Positions 1 to 9,061 are shown, numbered from the stretch's first letter. The stretch: DNA of 29,486 bases from Corinectria fuckeliana (GCA_019137255.1 WPDH01000222.1:1-29486), one strand, 5' to 3'. Translations and numbers: made by a program. Notes: generated from the sequence alone by a model not told the origin.

Positions 1-292
1 ATATACTAATACTAGTTAGTAATAAGAATAATACTTAGAAGAATAAGAAAGATAAGTAATATAAGTAACTTAAACCTAACTTAAGATAAATTAAATTTTA
101 GTATATAATTTTAGTAAAGTTTTATAAGAATTTATTAATATAAGTATATAACTAGCTTTTCTTATAAAANNTTTATCTTATAGCTTACTATTAGGGTTTT
201 TCCCTCTTATTATAAATTAGTCTTAGTTACTTAAAAGAAAGACTAGATAGCTATAAGCTAAATTAGATATAAATAAATTAATAAATAAGTAT
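1..292 (+). repeat. 3' end of a LINE-like 1.84-kb repeat (copy A0)
   Basis: This stretch matches the last part of copies A, B and F, from the motif ATACTAATACTAGTTAGTAA to an A-rich (AAAT)-type tail near 270-290. The body of the copy lies to the left of the window. A two-base N run at 170-171 stands in for about 85 bases that the other copies have here. It is heavily RIP-mutated, with almost no CA or TG dinucleotides, and has no open frame. Confidence 0.7.
170..171. other. Assembly gap (NN)
   Basis: Two-base N run inside copy A0. Comparison with copy B (about 11135-11225) shows that roughly 85 bases of the repeat are missing, so NN is a placeholder and not two unknown bases. Confidence 0.8.
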
Positions 293-299
293 CTTAAAT

Positions 300-1180
300 A
301 ACTTAAAATTAAATAATAATAATAATAAAAAAACTATAAAACTTAAGTATATAAACTAATATATATATTATAAGATTATAGCTTTATATAATATATCTAA
401 AAAAGAATTTAATAATAATATTAAGTACTTTTAAGCCTTAAAGTAATATATTATAATACTTATTATAGTTTAAGTTAGACTAGTATAACTAAGCTTAGAT
501 AATAACTATATTATTAGTTTCTTATAAGAGTATATTAAATAACTTAGTATTAAACAGCTAAATACTTATAAGAAATAATATTACTAAAATAAATAAGCTA
601 ATAGCTTTAAGATTATACTAATTATACTCTGCTTAAAAGATATAAGTAAAACTTTTAAACTTAAGTAACTACTAACTTTTAATAGTACTCTTAAGAAACT
701 ATAAGAGTATCTTATTTAAATTAAATCTTATTATATATACTATCTAACTATATTTATAAGTAAATTACTAAAAGTATAATATATTATAAGATTACTTATT
801 AGAAAAGCTTTATAAAAAATAAAACTATACTTATAAGACTTTATTAAAAACCCTAATAAATATTATACACTTAAAATAAAAAAACCTTTTAATAGTTTTA
901 AACTATATAAAAAAAGACTTATTAATACTTATAAAAAATAAGATAAAAAATATAATATACTTATAACTATATATAAGCTTAACTAAACTAAGATAGTATT
1001 TAAGTACTTATTAGAATACTAGTATTTTATAGCTAAACTTAAGCTAAGTAATAAAAACTAAATTAATAAGTTTTATTATAAACTAAAAGATAAAGTTAAG
1101 AATAAGATTAGTAAGATTTATATTTTAATACTTTTAATAAATATACTAAACTTTATATTATAATTAATAATAAACTAAAA
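300..1180 (+). pseudogene. Ty3/Gypsy gag relic
   Basis: The plus-strand reading from about 660 to 1140, ignoring stops, follows the order of a fungal Gypsy retrotransposon gag (capsid) domain. It shows an FNxTxKKL-type start near 675, a GxALxWxxPxLxDFLxN-like block near 800-850 (observed as ALxKIKLYLxDFIKN with stops at x), and a downstream FYxxLKDxVKxxIxxI-like helix near 1075-1110. Stops sit where Trp, Gln or Arg codons are expected, as RIP produces. Gag would package the element's RNA in cytoplasmic particles; this copy is dead. No protease, RT or integrase follows, because the LINE-like copy A begins at about 1182. The first 350 bases are too decayed to assign. This rests on pattern recognition from memory. 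Confidence 0.55.
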
Positions 1181-1181
1181 A

Positions 1182-3052
1182 TATTTATAAATATTTAATA
1201 GTTACTCTTATTATACTTTAATTACACACTTAAAATTAATTTTAACTTAAGTAACTTTCTTTATAAACTTTTTTTACTTTTTTTCTACTCTTATATTATT
1301 ACTATATTATATATAATAAGCAGGCTAAGTAAAAAAAAAAATATTAATATTATAAACTATCTCTCTTCTTCTCTTAAGAAATTTTTTTTACTATAAACTA
1401 AGCATAATATAAGAATAACCTATAATTAATTTAAAAATCTTATTATTAAGACTAAACTTAAACTTAAAGTAATTATCTTAACAGCTACTTTTCTCTTAGT
1501 TTAAAAATTAGTAGTAGTTTTAGCTAATATTATTATAAGCTATACTTAATATATAAGTAGTAAAATCTTAATCTTACTAACTCTTATAAAAATAATTATA
1601 ATTAATATTAAAAAAGTAATATTAACTACTTTTTAAGAAACACCTATTAAGACTTTAACTTAAGCTTAAGTTACTTATAATAAGAGGATATTTTAGTCTT
1701 TTATAATACTACTATTTAAAATAATCTCTTCTTATCTTAGTAAGAAGATTATTATTAGGTTACTAAGTATAACTCTTAATATTATATCTTATACTCTATT
1801 AGATATTATAATAATTATTAACTATACTCTTTTAAAAGACTATCTTTTACTTATAGTAGTCTTATATTATCTTCTTAGTAAGAATATTATAATTTCTTTT
1901 TATAAACTAGTTATAAATCTTCTAAAGAATAATACTTAGATTTTTATTATTTTTAGTATAAGTATATATTAAGTTTTAAGATAGTTTATAATAGTTACTA
2001 AAAAAGTCTTAATTAGCTATATAAAAGGCTTACTTAAGAATCTTATAGTAAATATCTAATAANNTTATAAAGCTACTATATAGCTAAATCTTATTAGTTA
2101 CTAGTTATATTATAAACTAAACTAATAAGTATAAATAAACTTTATAATTAAGATATAATTATAGTTATAAAAGTATATTAGACTAAGTTTTATTTAAAAG
2201 AGATTTAACTTAAGTAGTACTTTAAGTATTTTTACTTTAAATATATTATATAATATTATTAAAAATAAGCTAAGTATAACTATTATAAGAGGGCTTATTA
2301 TATAAGAGATATAATTTATTTTACTTTTACTAGTAAGATCCTCTTAGTATATTATAATTATAATAAGCTATACTTAGTATAATCTTATATATATTATATA
2401 GTATAAAAAGAGTAAAAGTAAGTAAGAAATACTTACTTAGAGAGATTTTTATAGTTTAGTATTTTAAATAAATAGTATAATTATATTATATACTTACTAT
2501 AAGATATAATAGTACTAATACTAATACTAATACTAACTATAGTACTAAACTACCTAGCCTAAAAGAGGCTTAAGCAGTTTTTAAAGTAGTTTTAAGTTAG
2601 ACTAAACCTAGGTTTAACTCTAGTAGTATTTAGGCTAATTAATTAATTTAAAAAGTAAATACTTTTAAGAGTTAAAAAAGGTATACTAATACTAAGTAGT
2701 AATAAGAATAACACTTAGAAAGATAAGAAAAATAAGTAGTATAAGTAACTTAAACCTATTTTAAAATTAAATAAATTTTAGTATATAATTTAAGCTAAGC
2801 CTTATAAGAATTTATTAATATAAGTATATAACTAGATTTTCTTATAAAGTAAACTTACTTAAACTTATACTAATATATATATATATATACTAAGCCTAAC
2901 TTAGTTCTCTCTTAAGTAAGAGTAGTAAAAGGTTTTTTTTCTTATAGCTTACTATTAGGTTTTTTCTCTTTATTATAAACTAGTCTAAGCTACTTAGAAA
3001 AAGGTCTTAATAACTATAAAGTTAAAATAGTATATAAATAAATAAATAAATA
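1182..3052 (+). mobile_element. LINE-like ORF1-only element, copy A (RIP-dead)
   Basis: Near full-length member of the 1.84-kb family, beginning at TTTATAAATATTTAATAG and ending in an (AAAT)n tail at about 3033-3052. It matches copies B and F along its length, with differences mostly C/T and G/A. The plus strand carries the decayed gag-like ORF1 and three CCHC knuckles described under copy B. It keeps about 100 bases after the NN at 2063-2064 that B, D and F lack. I saw no clear target-site duplication around it. It lies between a Gypsy gag relic and a Gypsy LTR fragment, so it either inserted into a Gypsy element or sits at a rearranged junction. Confidence 0.75.
2063..2064. other. Assembly gap (NN)
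   Basis: Two-base N run in copy A, at nearly the same internal place as the NN runs in copies B, D and F. Confidence 0.8.
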
Positions 3053-3055
3053 TAT

Positions 3056-3095
3056 ATATCTTAAATAGTATTTATTTAATATAGTTTAATACTAA
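3056..3095 (+). repeat. Gypsy LTR fragment, left piece
   Basis: Matches the interior of the Gypsy LTRs at 16885-17273 and 21678-22066, including the TATTTAAxAxAGTTTAATAC block. The first ~100 bases of the LTR are missing where copy A ends. The right piece of the same LTR resumes at 4962, beyond the Fot1-like transposon. Confidence 0.65.
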
Positions 3096-3145
3096 TTAAT
3101 ATACTTAATAAGTATATATTATATCTAAGTGTGTATTACACTTTT
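3096..3145. repeat. Left terminal inverted repeat of the Fot1-like element
   Basis: Fifty bases identical to the reverse complement of 4912-4961. It contains the block AGTGTGTATTACACTTTT. Such ends are the transposase binding and cleavage sites. Confidence 0.85.
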
Positions 3146-3389
3146 TATAACCTTTAATATAAGAACTTAAATAAAAACATAATATAATATTTAATTAATT
3201 AAAACTAATTATTATACTCTTCTCTAAATATCTTAATAACTATCTAATAGGTTTTTAAGTTATAACTAGTCTTACTATATGTTTTATAATACCTTTCTCT
3301 TAGTAGTATTAACCTTTCTTAACTACCACTTTTTAATAATTTAGCCACTACCTATATATTAATATTCTTCTAATTAATTATATTTCTTC

Positions 3390-4868
3390 TCTTATCTAAA
3401 GTTATCTTCCCTTCTTTATATAAGCAGGTTTTTTTTACTTTATACTATCTACTAAAAGTCTTATTTGCCTGTTAAAGGATCTAGTTCTTAGACTTTAATA
3501 ATACTATCTAATGTATTATTACTTTTATTCCCTTAGAAAATAACTTAAGCGCCTTAAGAATAAATACTAGAGAGCTACTTTAATACCTTCTAACTTGTCT
3601 TTTAAGGTATTTAGACTGTAAGCTAGCCTTAAGCACAGTCTTTAAGGTCTTTAAGACTTAAGAGTTAAGAAGGCTAACCTTTTTCTTAACTAGTGTTAAA
3701 GTTTATAGCTATATATTAAGCTTTAATATGATATTTTCTAGGTCTAAAAGAACAAGTTTAGCCTCTTAAAAACCTCTCTTAATATTACTTTTTATTATAA
3801 CAGCTTTATAAGTAGCATAAAAGGCTAGAAAGAACTTAGTCTTTAAGATGTAAGTTATAAAGCATCTAATTAACTGCTTAATTTCTTAATTATACGCTTT
3901 TTTAAGCAGCTTAAAGCACCTAATATTAAGAGGCTAAAATAAGTGAGATAAATAAGGCAGTATATAAAGCGTAATAATATAGTTCTTTTTATAATATTTC
4001 TTAAAGTTAACTAAGTGGTGACTTTTATACCTATTAAGAATTAGAAGATAATAACAACTAATTAATTAGGCCTTTATATGCTGGTTAAAGTGCTTAAGCC
4101 ACTTAAGACTAGTCTTATTATTAGTCCAGCTATTTTAAGTTGTTATAATAGCCTAATCACCTAAAAGGTTACTTTTCTAGTACTAGCTAGCAAGGTAATA
4201 TTAGCCCGCAACTATAATAAACAGCTAGATTGCCTAGCCTTTTATATTAATCGCTTAAATAATTATAACCTATTTCTAGTTTTCAGGCTAGGCTGATTTT
4301 AGGTTTCTACATCTTTCTACACTTATAATAACTATTCCACTTATAATAAGGCTTATTATAAAGCTAGTCTTATTAAAGTTATAAATATCACTAAGGTTAA
4401 TACTATACTTTACAATTATATTCTTTATAAGCTTAAACTAATTGTGAATAATAGTTAGATCTTTATATTTAGCCCTCTAATAGTTGTATTTATAAAAAAA
4501 ACACGTTTTAAGCTCTAGTTATCACCTAATAAAGTTAGAAGCCTAGCACTTACTAACAGGTGACATATTACAGTCTATAAGCAGTTAGTTAGCTATTTTT
4601 TTAACACTATACAGTTATAAGGGAAATCCTTATAAATCTAGGTTAAAAATAAACTAAATAATAATCTGTTCCTCTAGATTAGATAGTTAACATAATAGCG
4701 GGATATAATTATATTAAGATTAAATACTATTCTGCTAATAATATAGCTTATACTTATTAACCTTATAGATACTTATAACATATTAGATACTTAGTTTTAA
4801 GTTATTTTAAAAGGCTTAAAAGGCAAGAAGGGTTTTTACCTTAGTATTTAATTGTAATATGCTTAGTA
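3390..4868 (-). pseudogene. Fot1/Pogo transposase relic (DDE)
   Basis: Reading the minus strand from about 4865 to 3390 gives the whole order of a Fot1-type transposase. In order these are: an N-terminal helix-turn-helix region, a CENP-B-like segment (QFILDLDLRRFP near 4650), YDYQRAK-like and IYNFxETxF-like blocks near 4500-4400, and WVTIIQAINIKG near 4260. Then come the second-Asp block YYLLILNRYKSHH (usually LDGHxSHH) near 4050, a degraded LPPHSSHxLQPLD block near 3960, and a C-terminal coiled segment near 3500. The family enzyme cuts and joins transposon ends in the nucleus with a DDE/D triad. Here the second Asp block reads LN, and many stops appear as TAG/TAA where Trp or Gln is expected, so it is inactive. 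The length agrees with the usual ~530 residues. Confidence 0.8.
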
Positions 4869-4911
4869 GTTAAGATTTAATTAATAAAGTAGAAAGTTAG
4901 ATATAAGAGAG

Positions 4912-4961
4912 AAAAGTGTAATACACACTTAGATATAATATATACTTATTAAGTATATTAA
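4912..4961. repeat. Right terminal inverted repeat of the Fot1-like element
   Basis: Perfect inverted match to 3096-3145 over 50 bases. The identity is notable in DNA where other repeat copies differ at many RIP sites. Confidence 0.85.
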
Positions 4962-5172
4962 CTATATTATAACTATAGTATTTATATATACTTAGCACTT
5001 TTATAAAAATAGTCTTACTATTTATTAATATACCTAGTTATATTAAATCTACTTTTCTATTATTACTAGACTATAACTTATATTACTCTCTCTAATATCT
5101 TAAACTACTAGTTTATAACACTCTTATATTTTAGACCTATCTTATACTTTTAGGTTAAACCTAGCTGTCACA
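4962..5172 (+). repeat. Gypsy LTR fragment, right piece with intact 3' end
   Basis: Aligns with the right half of the Gypsy LTRs at 16885-17273 and 21678-22066, including the stretches TAACTATAGTAT and TTACTATTACTAGACTATAA (or close variants). It ends at GCTGTCACA. That is the un-mutated form of the termini seen as GCTATTATA and GCTGTTATA in the other two copies, and the inverted partner of the TGTTACAGC-like LTR start. This supports a TG...CA LTR with inverted ends. Confidence 0.7.
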
Positions 5173-5330
5173 CCTTAGCTATATAAAGTCTAACCTATTA
5201 GGATAATAACCTTTAAGACTTTTTTCTATAAGATCTTATAATACAAGTCTTACTAACTGGTCTTTGTTAACAAGTCTGTATTAAACTGCCCCTTATTTTA
5301 CCCTTATTGTAGCCCATTGTTTTACTCTTT
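5173..5330. other. Transition zone, no gene seen
   Basis: G+C rises gradually from the RIP-mutated LTR toward the island. There is no open frame or recognisable motif. It may be unique flanking DNA partly altered by RIP leaking out of the repeat. Confidence 0.5.
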
Positions 5331-5416
5331 ATAACATCCGCAGGTCCCTTCACTATAGCACCTGGGGCCCCTTATTATACCAGAGGCCTCTTTAGTATAA
5401 TACCCAGGGTCTTTTA
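5331..5416. repeat. Imperfect 20-23-base tandem repeat at the island edge
   Basis: About four degenerate units follow each other: ATAACATCCGCAGGTCCCTT, TATAGCACCTGGGGCCCCTT, TATACCAGAGGCCTCTTTAG and TATAATACCCAGGGTCTTTT. Each has a TATA-like start, a central CAGG/CTGG/CAGAGG core and a pyrimidine-rich end. Unit boundaries were judged by eye. The array marks the point where the AT-rich DNA gives way to the balanced island. Confidence 0.45.
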
Positions 5417-6130
5417 TACAGCGAAGCCCTGCGCCAACAGAGAACCCTCCAGCTGGATGCACGTCACGTGCTGATGGCCGCAGTGATAGATGCACATAGT
5501 ATAATCATGAGCTGTTTCGCCCAGACTACGTCAAGCGCACAACCAAGAAGGGCCAGAACTGTCGGCATCAGGGGTCGAATGCTGATTTTGCAAAATAGTT
5601 TAAACCACGTTTTGGGCACTCAAATCCAGAAGAGGAGGGGCGGATTGTTGGTCGACCAAGGACTTCAGCATGTTGCCGTATGCAGGAAAGCTTTACATGC
5701 CCCCTCTTAGCGAACGTAGACGCATATGTCAATCTACGGATAATCGCATCTACTTCACCATTGCAACTTGGGCAGACGCCGTTACCCTTGCGACCTGGGC
5801 ATTGTCCGAGAGCGAATAGAGAAGCCTTGGGTAAGCGATGAGTAGTGCGGCGGTATCAACTGTTGGGTTGGAGCGCAGTGAGCAGGAACTGTATCACGGG
5901 GACCGAAGGTGGAGTGAAGCTCCACCAATCGGAAGTGTTATTACCTACATACCTTAAAACGCAGGCGGTCTACCTTGGCAAAACGACCCCTTAATCAGCA
6001 CCCTTATCTCTGACAGCACCCAAAATACATCAGTCCCCTCCCTGGCTGCTCAACTTCTCAGGGCAATCGAAACCTTCTTATAATTCTGCGGTTTCATCTC
6101 TCTGCTCAAACTGACCAAGTTCAGCTTCTC
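5417..6130. other. Island DNA without a recognisable gene
   Basis: About 0.7 kb of balanced composition between the tandem repeat and the kinase-like gene. It contains an 80-codon open frame (5468-5710) whose product I do not recognise and which shows no domain or splice context. The last part probably holds the promoter of the downstream gene. I see nothing else. Confidence 0.4.
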
Positions 6131-6191
6131 TGCGATTTAGATCAACACATCCATAACCGTACTTCTTTTACGAACTCTATAAACAGCTGCA
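6060..6191 (+). promoter_or_regulatory. Probable promoter/5' leader of the kinase-like gene
   Basis: The sequence before the start codon is rich in CT runs (TTCATCTCTCTGCTC, TTCTTTTACGAACTC), as is usual in ascomycete leaders. TATAA occurs at 6079-6083 and TATAAA at about 6178, the latter too close to the ATG to be the core promoter. The ATG lies in GCTGCAATGTCT. No transcript evidence is available. Confidence 0.3.
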
Positions 6192-6935
6192 ATGTCTGCG
6201 AAACCGATCCAAGAGGAGGGCTGCTTTGCTGTATCGTTTGAGAGAAAATATTACCATTGTGGGAACGTCTTTATCAAGAGAAGTCTGCGGCCCCATGAGT
6301 TTCGCACTGGATATCGCGGTCTACATATCCCCCGCCTCGCCAAGGAACGCCTCATGAACGAAGCTGAATCATTGCAGTTCATTCGACAACACACTGATAT
6401 CCCGGTCCCAACTGTCCACTGCCATTTTGAGGATGACGGGGCATACTATTTGATCACCGAGTATATCGAGGGCGTGAATATGTCCGAACTCGAAGAGCGA
6501 CAGAAGACAGTTGTGCGCAAGGAGCTTGAGATTCAGAAAGCGAAACTTAAGGCTTTGAAATCCAGCCGTCTTGGCGGACCATCAGGAATTCTCATCCCTC
6601 CATACCGAGTTCTGCGACGCGTAGAAACAGACGATTGGCGCCTACAGTCCTCGAGAAATGACGAATACGTCTTCTGCCATAACGATCTATCGCAGCAAAA
6701 CGTCATCGTTGACCCGGACACGCTAAAAATCAGAGCAATCATTGATTGGGAATACGCTGGTTTCTTCCCACCTCGCTATGAATACCCATTCTACAACAGA
6801 CTTGGCCCTTCATCGGCCATCAACGATGAAGTCGATGACTCACTCGATTTACTTGAATTTCTCCATTCCAAGAAAAGCCTCACTGGAGCGTTGGCTCGCC
6901 GATTGTCAGGAGCCGAGGAGTCACAAAGGTTGTGA
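6192..6935 (+). CDS. APH/choline-kinase-fold phosphotransferase (247 aa)
   Basis: Intact intron-less frame for a small fungal member of the aminoglycoside phosphotransferase/choline kinase superfamily (Pfam APH type). The N-lobe shows a nucleotide-lysine candidate at K29 in VFIKR and a helix with Glu57/Glu59 (MNEAES). A hinge-like LITEYIEG follows at 88-94. The catalytic loop CHNDLSQQN has Asp165 and Asn170, and IDWEYAG carries the metal-binding Asp185. The family transfers phosphate from ATP to small hydroxyl-bearing molecules; the substrate here cannot be read from sequence. No signal peptide or membrane segment is evident, so it is probably cytosolic. The length fits the compact fungal subfamily. 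This start is chosen because the upstream leader is non-coding and residues from GCFAVSFERKYY already look family-like. It is the only apparently functional gene in the window, about 0.9 kb from RIP-mutated repeats on the left. A resistance function should not be assumed. Confidence 0.85.
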   Translation: MSAKPIQEEGCFAVSFERKYYHCGNVFIKRSLRPHEFRTGYRGLHIPRLAKERLMNEAESLQFIRQHTDIPVPTVHCHFEDDGAYYLITEYIEGVNMSELEERQKTVVRKELEIQKAKLKALKSSRLGGPSGILIPPYRVLRRVETDDWRLQSSRNDEYVFCHNDLSQQNVIVDPDTLKIRAIIDWEYAGFFPPRYEYPFYNRLGPSSAINDEVDDSLDLLEFLHSKKSLTGALARRLSGAEESQRL

Positions 6936-7569
6936 GAGGAGTCACGCGAGGCATTTGAATGAGAAGACTTCGGCCAAGCTGCTGTGAGCCTGCAGCTACA
7001 AGAAAATAGAGGGAGACTGAGACCCTGGGAAGCTCCGAGATTAGCAGACGTCATCTTGCACCTCTAGGGTCAGTCTACTTGCAATTGATTCACCAGCGTA
7101 TACTGTCATGCTGTACCTTGATATGGCCTCTCTCACTGCCTACGTGAGACACGCTGCCTGGCATCAAATGGCAAAAGTTCAAAGAGTGTACGGTGCCTAG
7201 TTTATCTTGTCAAGGGCAAAGAGGCCTCTAGCGGTATAATGTAGAGTCACATGCAATCGGAAACAGGTTGTTGTCACGTGTACTATTCTAGAGATAGTGA
7301 TCGAAATTTGGTGCAGCTCAAGTGCCCTCAGTCCGACCCGACAAAGCCATTCTACCCAAGATAACCGTATGTGCATGCCTCTAGGTAACCCTGGAAGATA
7401 TGAGCATCGTGAACAAGAATTGAGATCCAAGTCTGTACCGACCTAGTGCGGCGCTTTTCCACAATTGGGACACTCAGTTTGGGTACTGGACACAGACGTC
7501 CCGCAATGTTTGCACTCGCTGATCGTAGAAGGCATGGTGGACCCAAAATTCAACCGATGGAGGTTGTAT

Positions 7570-7601
<32 letters not shown>

Positions 7602-8328
7602 TTGAGGTGTAGGATCTTGTCGGTCAGTTTGTTAATTAGCTTACTGGAAATCTTTAACAGCATGGGAATTGACCACCCTTTGTAGGTAAGTGCGAACTAC
7701 GCTCGCTACAGTAAACCCCGTATCGCCTGGATGAGGATAACCAACTCTCCCCTGATTGGAGAGGGCATGTGACTTGCGTGCGTGCGTCATGCTCCCGCGG
7801 CAAACAATCCCAGTATGATTGGTTGCGATGATCTTGGACAGAGACAGACTGGACCGTGCTTCGCCTCAGCTCATGCAAGTTGGCAGGGTTATGTGCAAGC
7901 CTGCCACCACAACCACCACTACTGCATGGAAGGGGCCGCTTTTTAAACTGTACACGCCACTGCTAGGGTCAAATCAACAATGCCGTCAGAGAAGAACCGT
8001 CTCTATATTGCGTTGTACGCCCGAGGAGAGGCACCAAGTATGCCAACTCGTCCGACCCTATCTAGACCACTCCCGGAGCACTAATAACGTGCATCTAATG
8101 CCTGACCGGTCGGTGGACGTCCCAGTTCACAATCACCAGACGAACGGACTCTCACCCCTCTAGCTCTCCCTGTGACAGCGACGCTATAAGGAAATGGTCA
8201 ATATGTACGTTGTGTATCTAGGGCATGGAAAGGTGCAGTGGTTACTTGCCTGCAGACCTTTAGCTTTCCCTTTCGCCACGGACGTTCACGGTAGATAATC
8301 TGGAGATGGCTAAAGCCAGCGTCCCTCA
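6936..8328. other. Island spacer, no recognisable gene
   Basis: About 1.4 kb of balanced DNA between the kinase-like gene and the minus-strand broken gene. Several chance-length open frames occur (for example 7819-8163, 114 codons, with a run of Thr from an ACC/ACT repeat), but none shows a known domain, coherent splice sites or a start context I would trust. It contains one ATGT microsatellite. A degraded or lineage-specific gene cannot be excluded. Confidence 0.4.
7573..7602. repeat. (ATGT)7 microsatellite
   Basis: Seven perfect tandem ATGT units followed by AT. A simple repeat likely to vary in length among isolates. Confidence 0.9.
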
Positions 8329-8903
8329 TCAAATCTGCGAAAAGTGGCGGTTGGGAAAGCTGTACAAAGTTCGCATCTGTCTGCCCTCACCCAGTGATAC
8401 TTCTGTACATCCCCCTTCTCGATTGTGCAGTTTGCCGGCAAGTTTCTCCCATATGGTTCCCTTTCCAAGACTACCACGCACGACGATGGGTATCTTTGAG
8501 CGACCTCTCTTCTTAATGTTAACGAGCGATCAAAACGCCAACCACGCCAGAGATATTGCTGACGTTGCCCAGGCGCTTGCTCCGCTGCCCGTACAAAGGA
8601 TGTTTTTCGGGTCCTCTATGTTCGAATCGAATAGTTTATTGCCCACGAGGCAGGAAAAGACGTTGTTCCTCCAAAGTTAGCACCACGTTGTGTCAGAAGT
8701 CGGCCTTCTACTTACTCGATTTCGTCAACCCAGGCTCGACGCTGCGCTTCTTCTGCATCGAATTCATCCTCAGTGCTCGTTAAAGTTACACTAGAGCAAT
8801 CATCGATGATACGAGAGCGTATTGTAGAGCCGGTCAAGATCGAAGCGCGGCCTCCCTCGCTCGGAGGACAAAGTTGTGCCGTCCTCATCTTGCCCTCGAT
8901 CAT
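8329..8903 (-). pseudogene. Unrecognised spliced gene with one premature stop
   Basis: Minus-strand gene model. Exon 1 runs from ATG at 8903 to 8716 and encodes an acidic, Ser/Thr-rich stretch (LTSTEDEFDAEEAQRR). A 47-base intron (8715-8669) opens with a perfect GTAAGT and has a GCTAAC branch site seven bases before its end; its last three bases, GAG, are weaker than the usual YAG. Splicing keeps phase and gives exon 2 from 8668, open for 45 codons to TGA at 8530-8532. It is then open in the same frame for 66 more codons (for example KIPIVVRGSLGKGTIWEKLA) to TGA at 8329. The single TGA could be a CGA codon changed by one C-to-T, as RIP leaking from nearby repeats would do. I do not recognise the family. 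The gene may also begin upstream (see the next entry). Alternatives are a second, unseen intron or two chance frames. Confidence 0.45.
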
Positions 8904-9041
8904 GTGACTTTGGGCTGATGCCCTGGCTGGTGTCCGGGCTGATATCCTGGCTTCTCCCCCTGGCGGGCAGCTACTGTTAGATGGTGAAGAGGCAAGTGGG
9001 AGATTGCCCGGGCCACTTACACGGCGCTGTGGTCTCAGAAG
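8904..9041 (-). other. Possible upstream exon/intron of the broken minus-strand gene
   Basis: The frame of the 8903 ATG stays open upstream until TAG at 9042-9044. A second intron-like signal lies here: GTAAGT at 9020-9015 and CTAACAGTAG at 8980-8971, giving a candidate 50-base intron. If real, the gene had a 5' exon ending near 9021, and anything further upstream would lie in the RIP-mutated DNA beyond 9062. The evidence is splice signals only. Confidence 0.3.
8912..8959. repeat. Two-unit 24-base direct repeat
   Basis: GGGCTGATGCCCTGGCT at 8912 and GGGCTGATATCCTGGCT at 8936 are the cores of two adjacent 24-base units that differ mainly at their last bases. They lie just upstream of the minus-strand ATG. 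The function is unknown. Confidence 0.6.
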
Positions 9042-9061
9042 CTAAGGTAGCGACTAAAGCC

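Larger units (their letters stand above)
3096..4961 (-). mobile_element. Fot1/Pogo-like DNA transposon (1.87 kb)
   Basis: A cut-and-paste transposon bounded by inverted repeats that match perfectly over 50 bases: 3096-3145 and the reverse complement of 4912-4961, with outer end TTAATATAC and inner end ACTTTT. The 1.87-kb length and single minus-strand transposase relic are typical of fungal Fot1 elements (Tc1-mariner superfamily, Pogo group), which insert at TA. It sits inside a Gypsy LTR whose pieces flank it. It keeps far more CA, TG and CG dinucleotides than its surroundings, so it is less RIP-mutated and probably the younger insertion. The exact TA boundary is uncertain because the repeat ends are themselves TA-rich. 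Confidence 0.85.

Noticed and set aside
189..200. TTAGGG-like stretch suggesting a telomere
   Set aside because: A single ATTAGGGTTTTT that recurs as part of the LINE-like repeat 3' region (for example at about 11241 and 25601); no tandem telomere array.
5468..5710. 80-codon plus-strand open frame
   Set aside because: No recognisable domain, no splice or start context, biased only by local G+C; most likely chance.
6533..7054. Open frames overlapping the kinase-like gene on other frames and strand (6533-6742, 6742-6987, 6791-7054)
   Set aside because: Shadows of the 6192-6935 gene, which alone shows family motifs.
7819..8163. 114-codon plus-strand open frame with a Thr run
   Set aside because: The Thr run is an ACC/ACT simple repeat and the rest matches nothing I know; insufficient evidence for a gene.
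8615..8640. TTCGAATCGAAT resembling a tRNA T-loop
   Set aside because: No acceptor stem, D-arm or B-box in the right spacing.
8306..8783. Two plus-strand frames of 124 and 75 codons
   Set aside because: They lie opposite the minus-strand spliced model, which has intron signals and phase continuity; the plus frames look like shadows.
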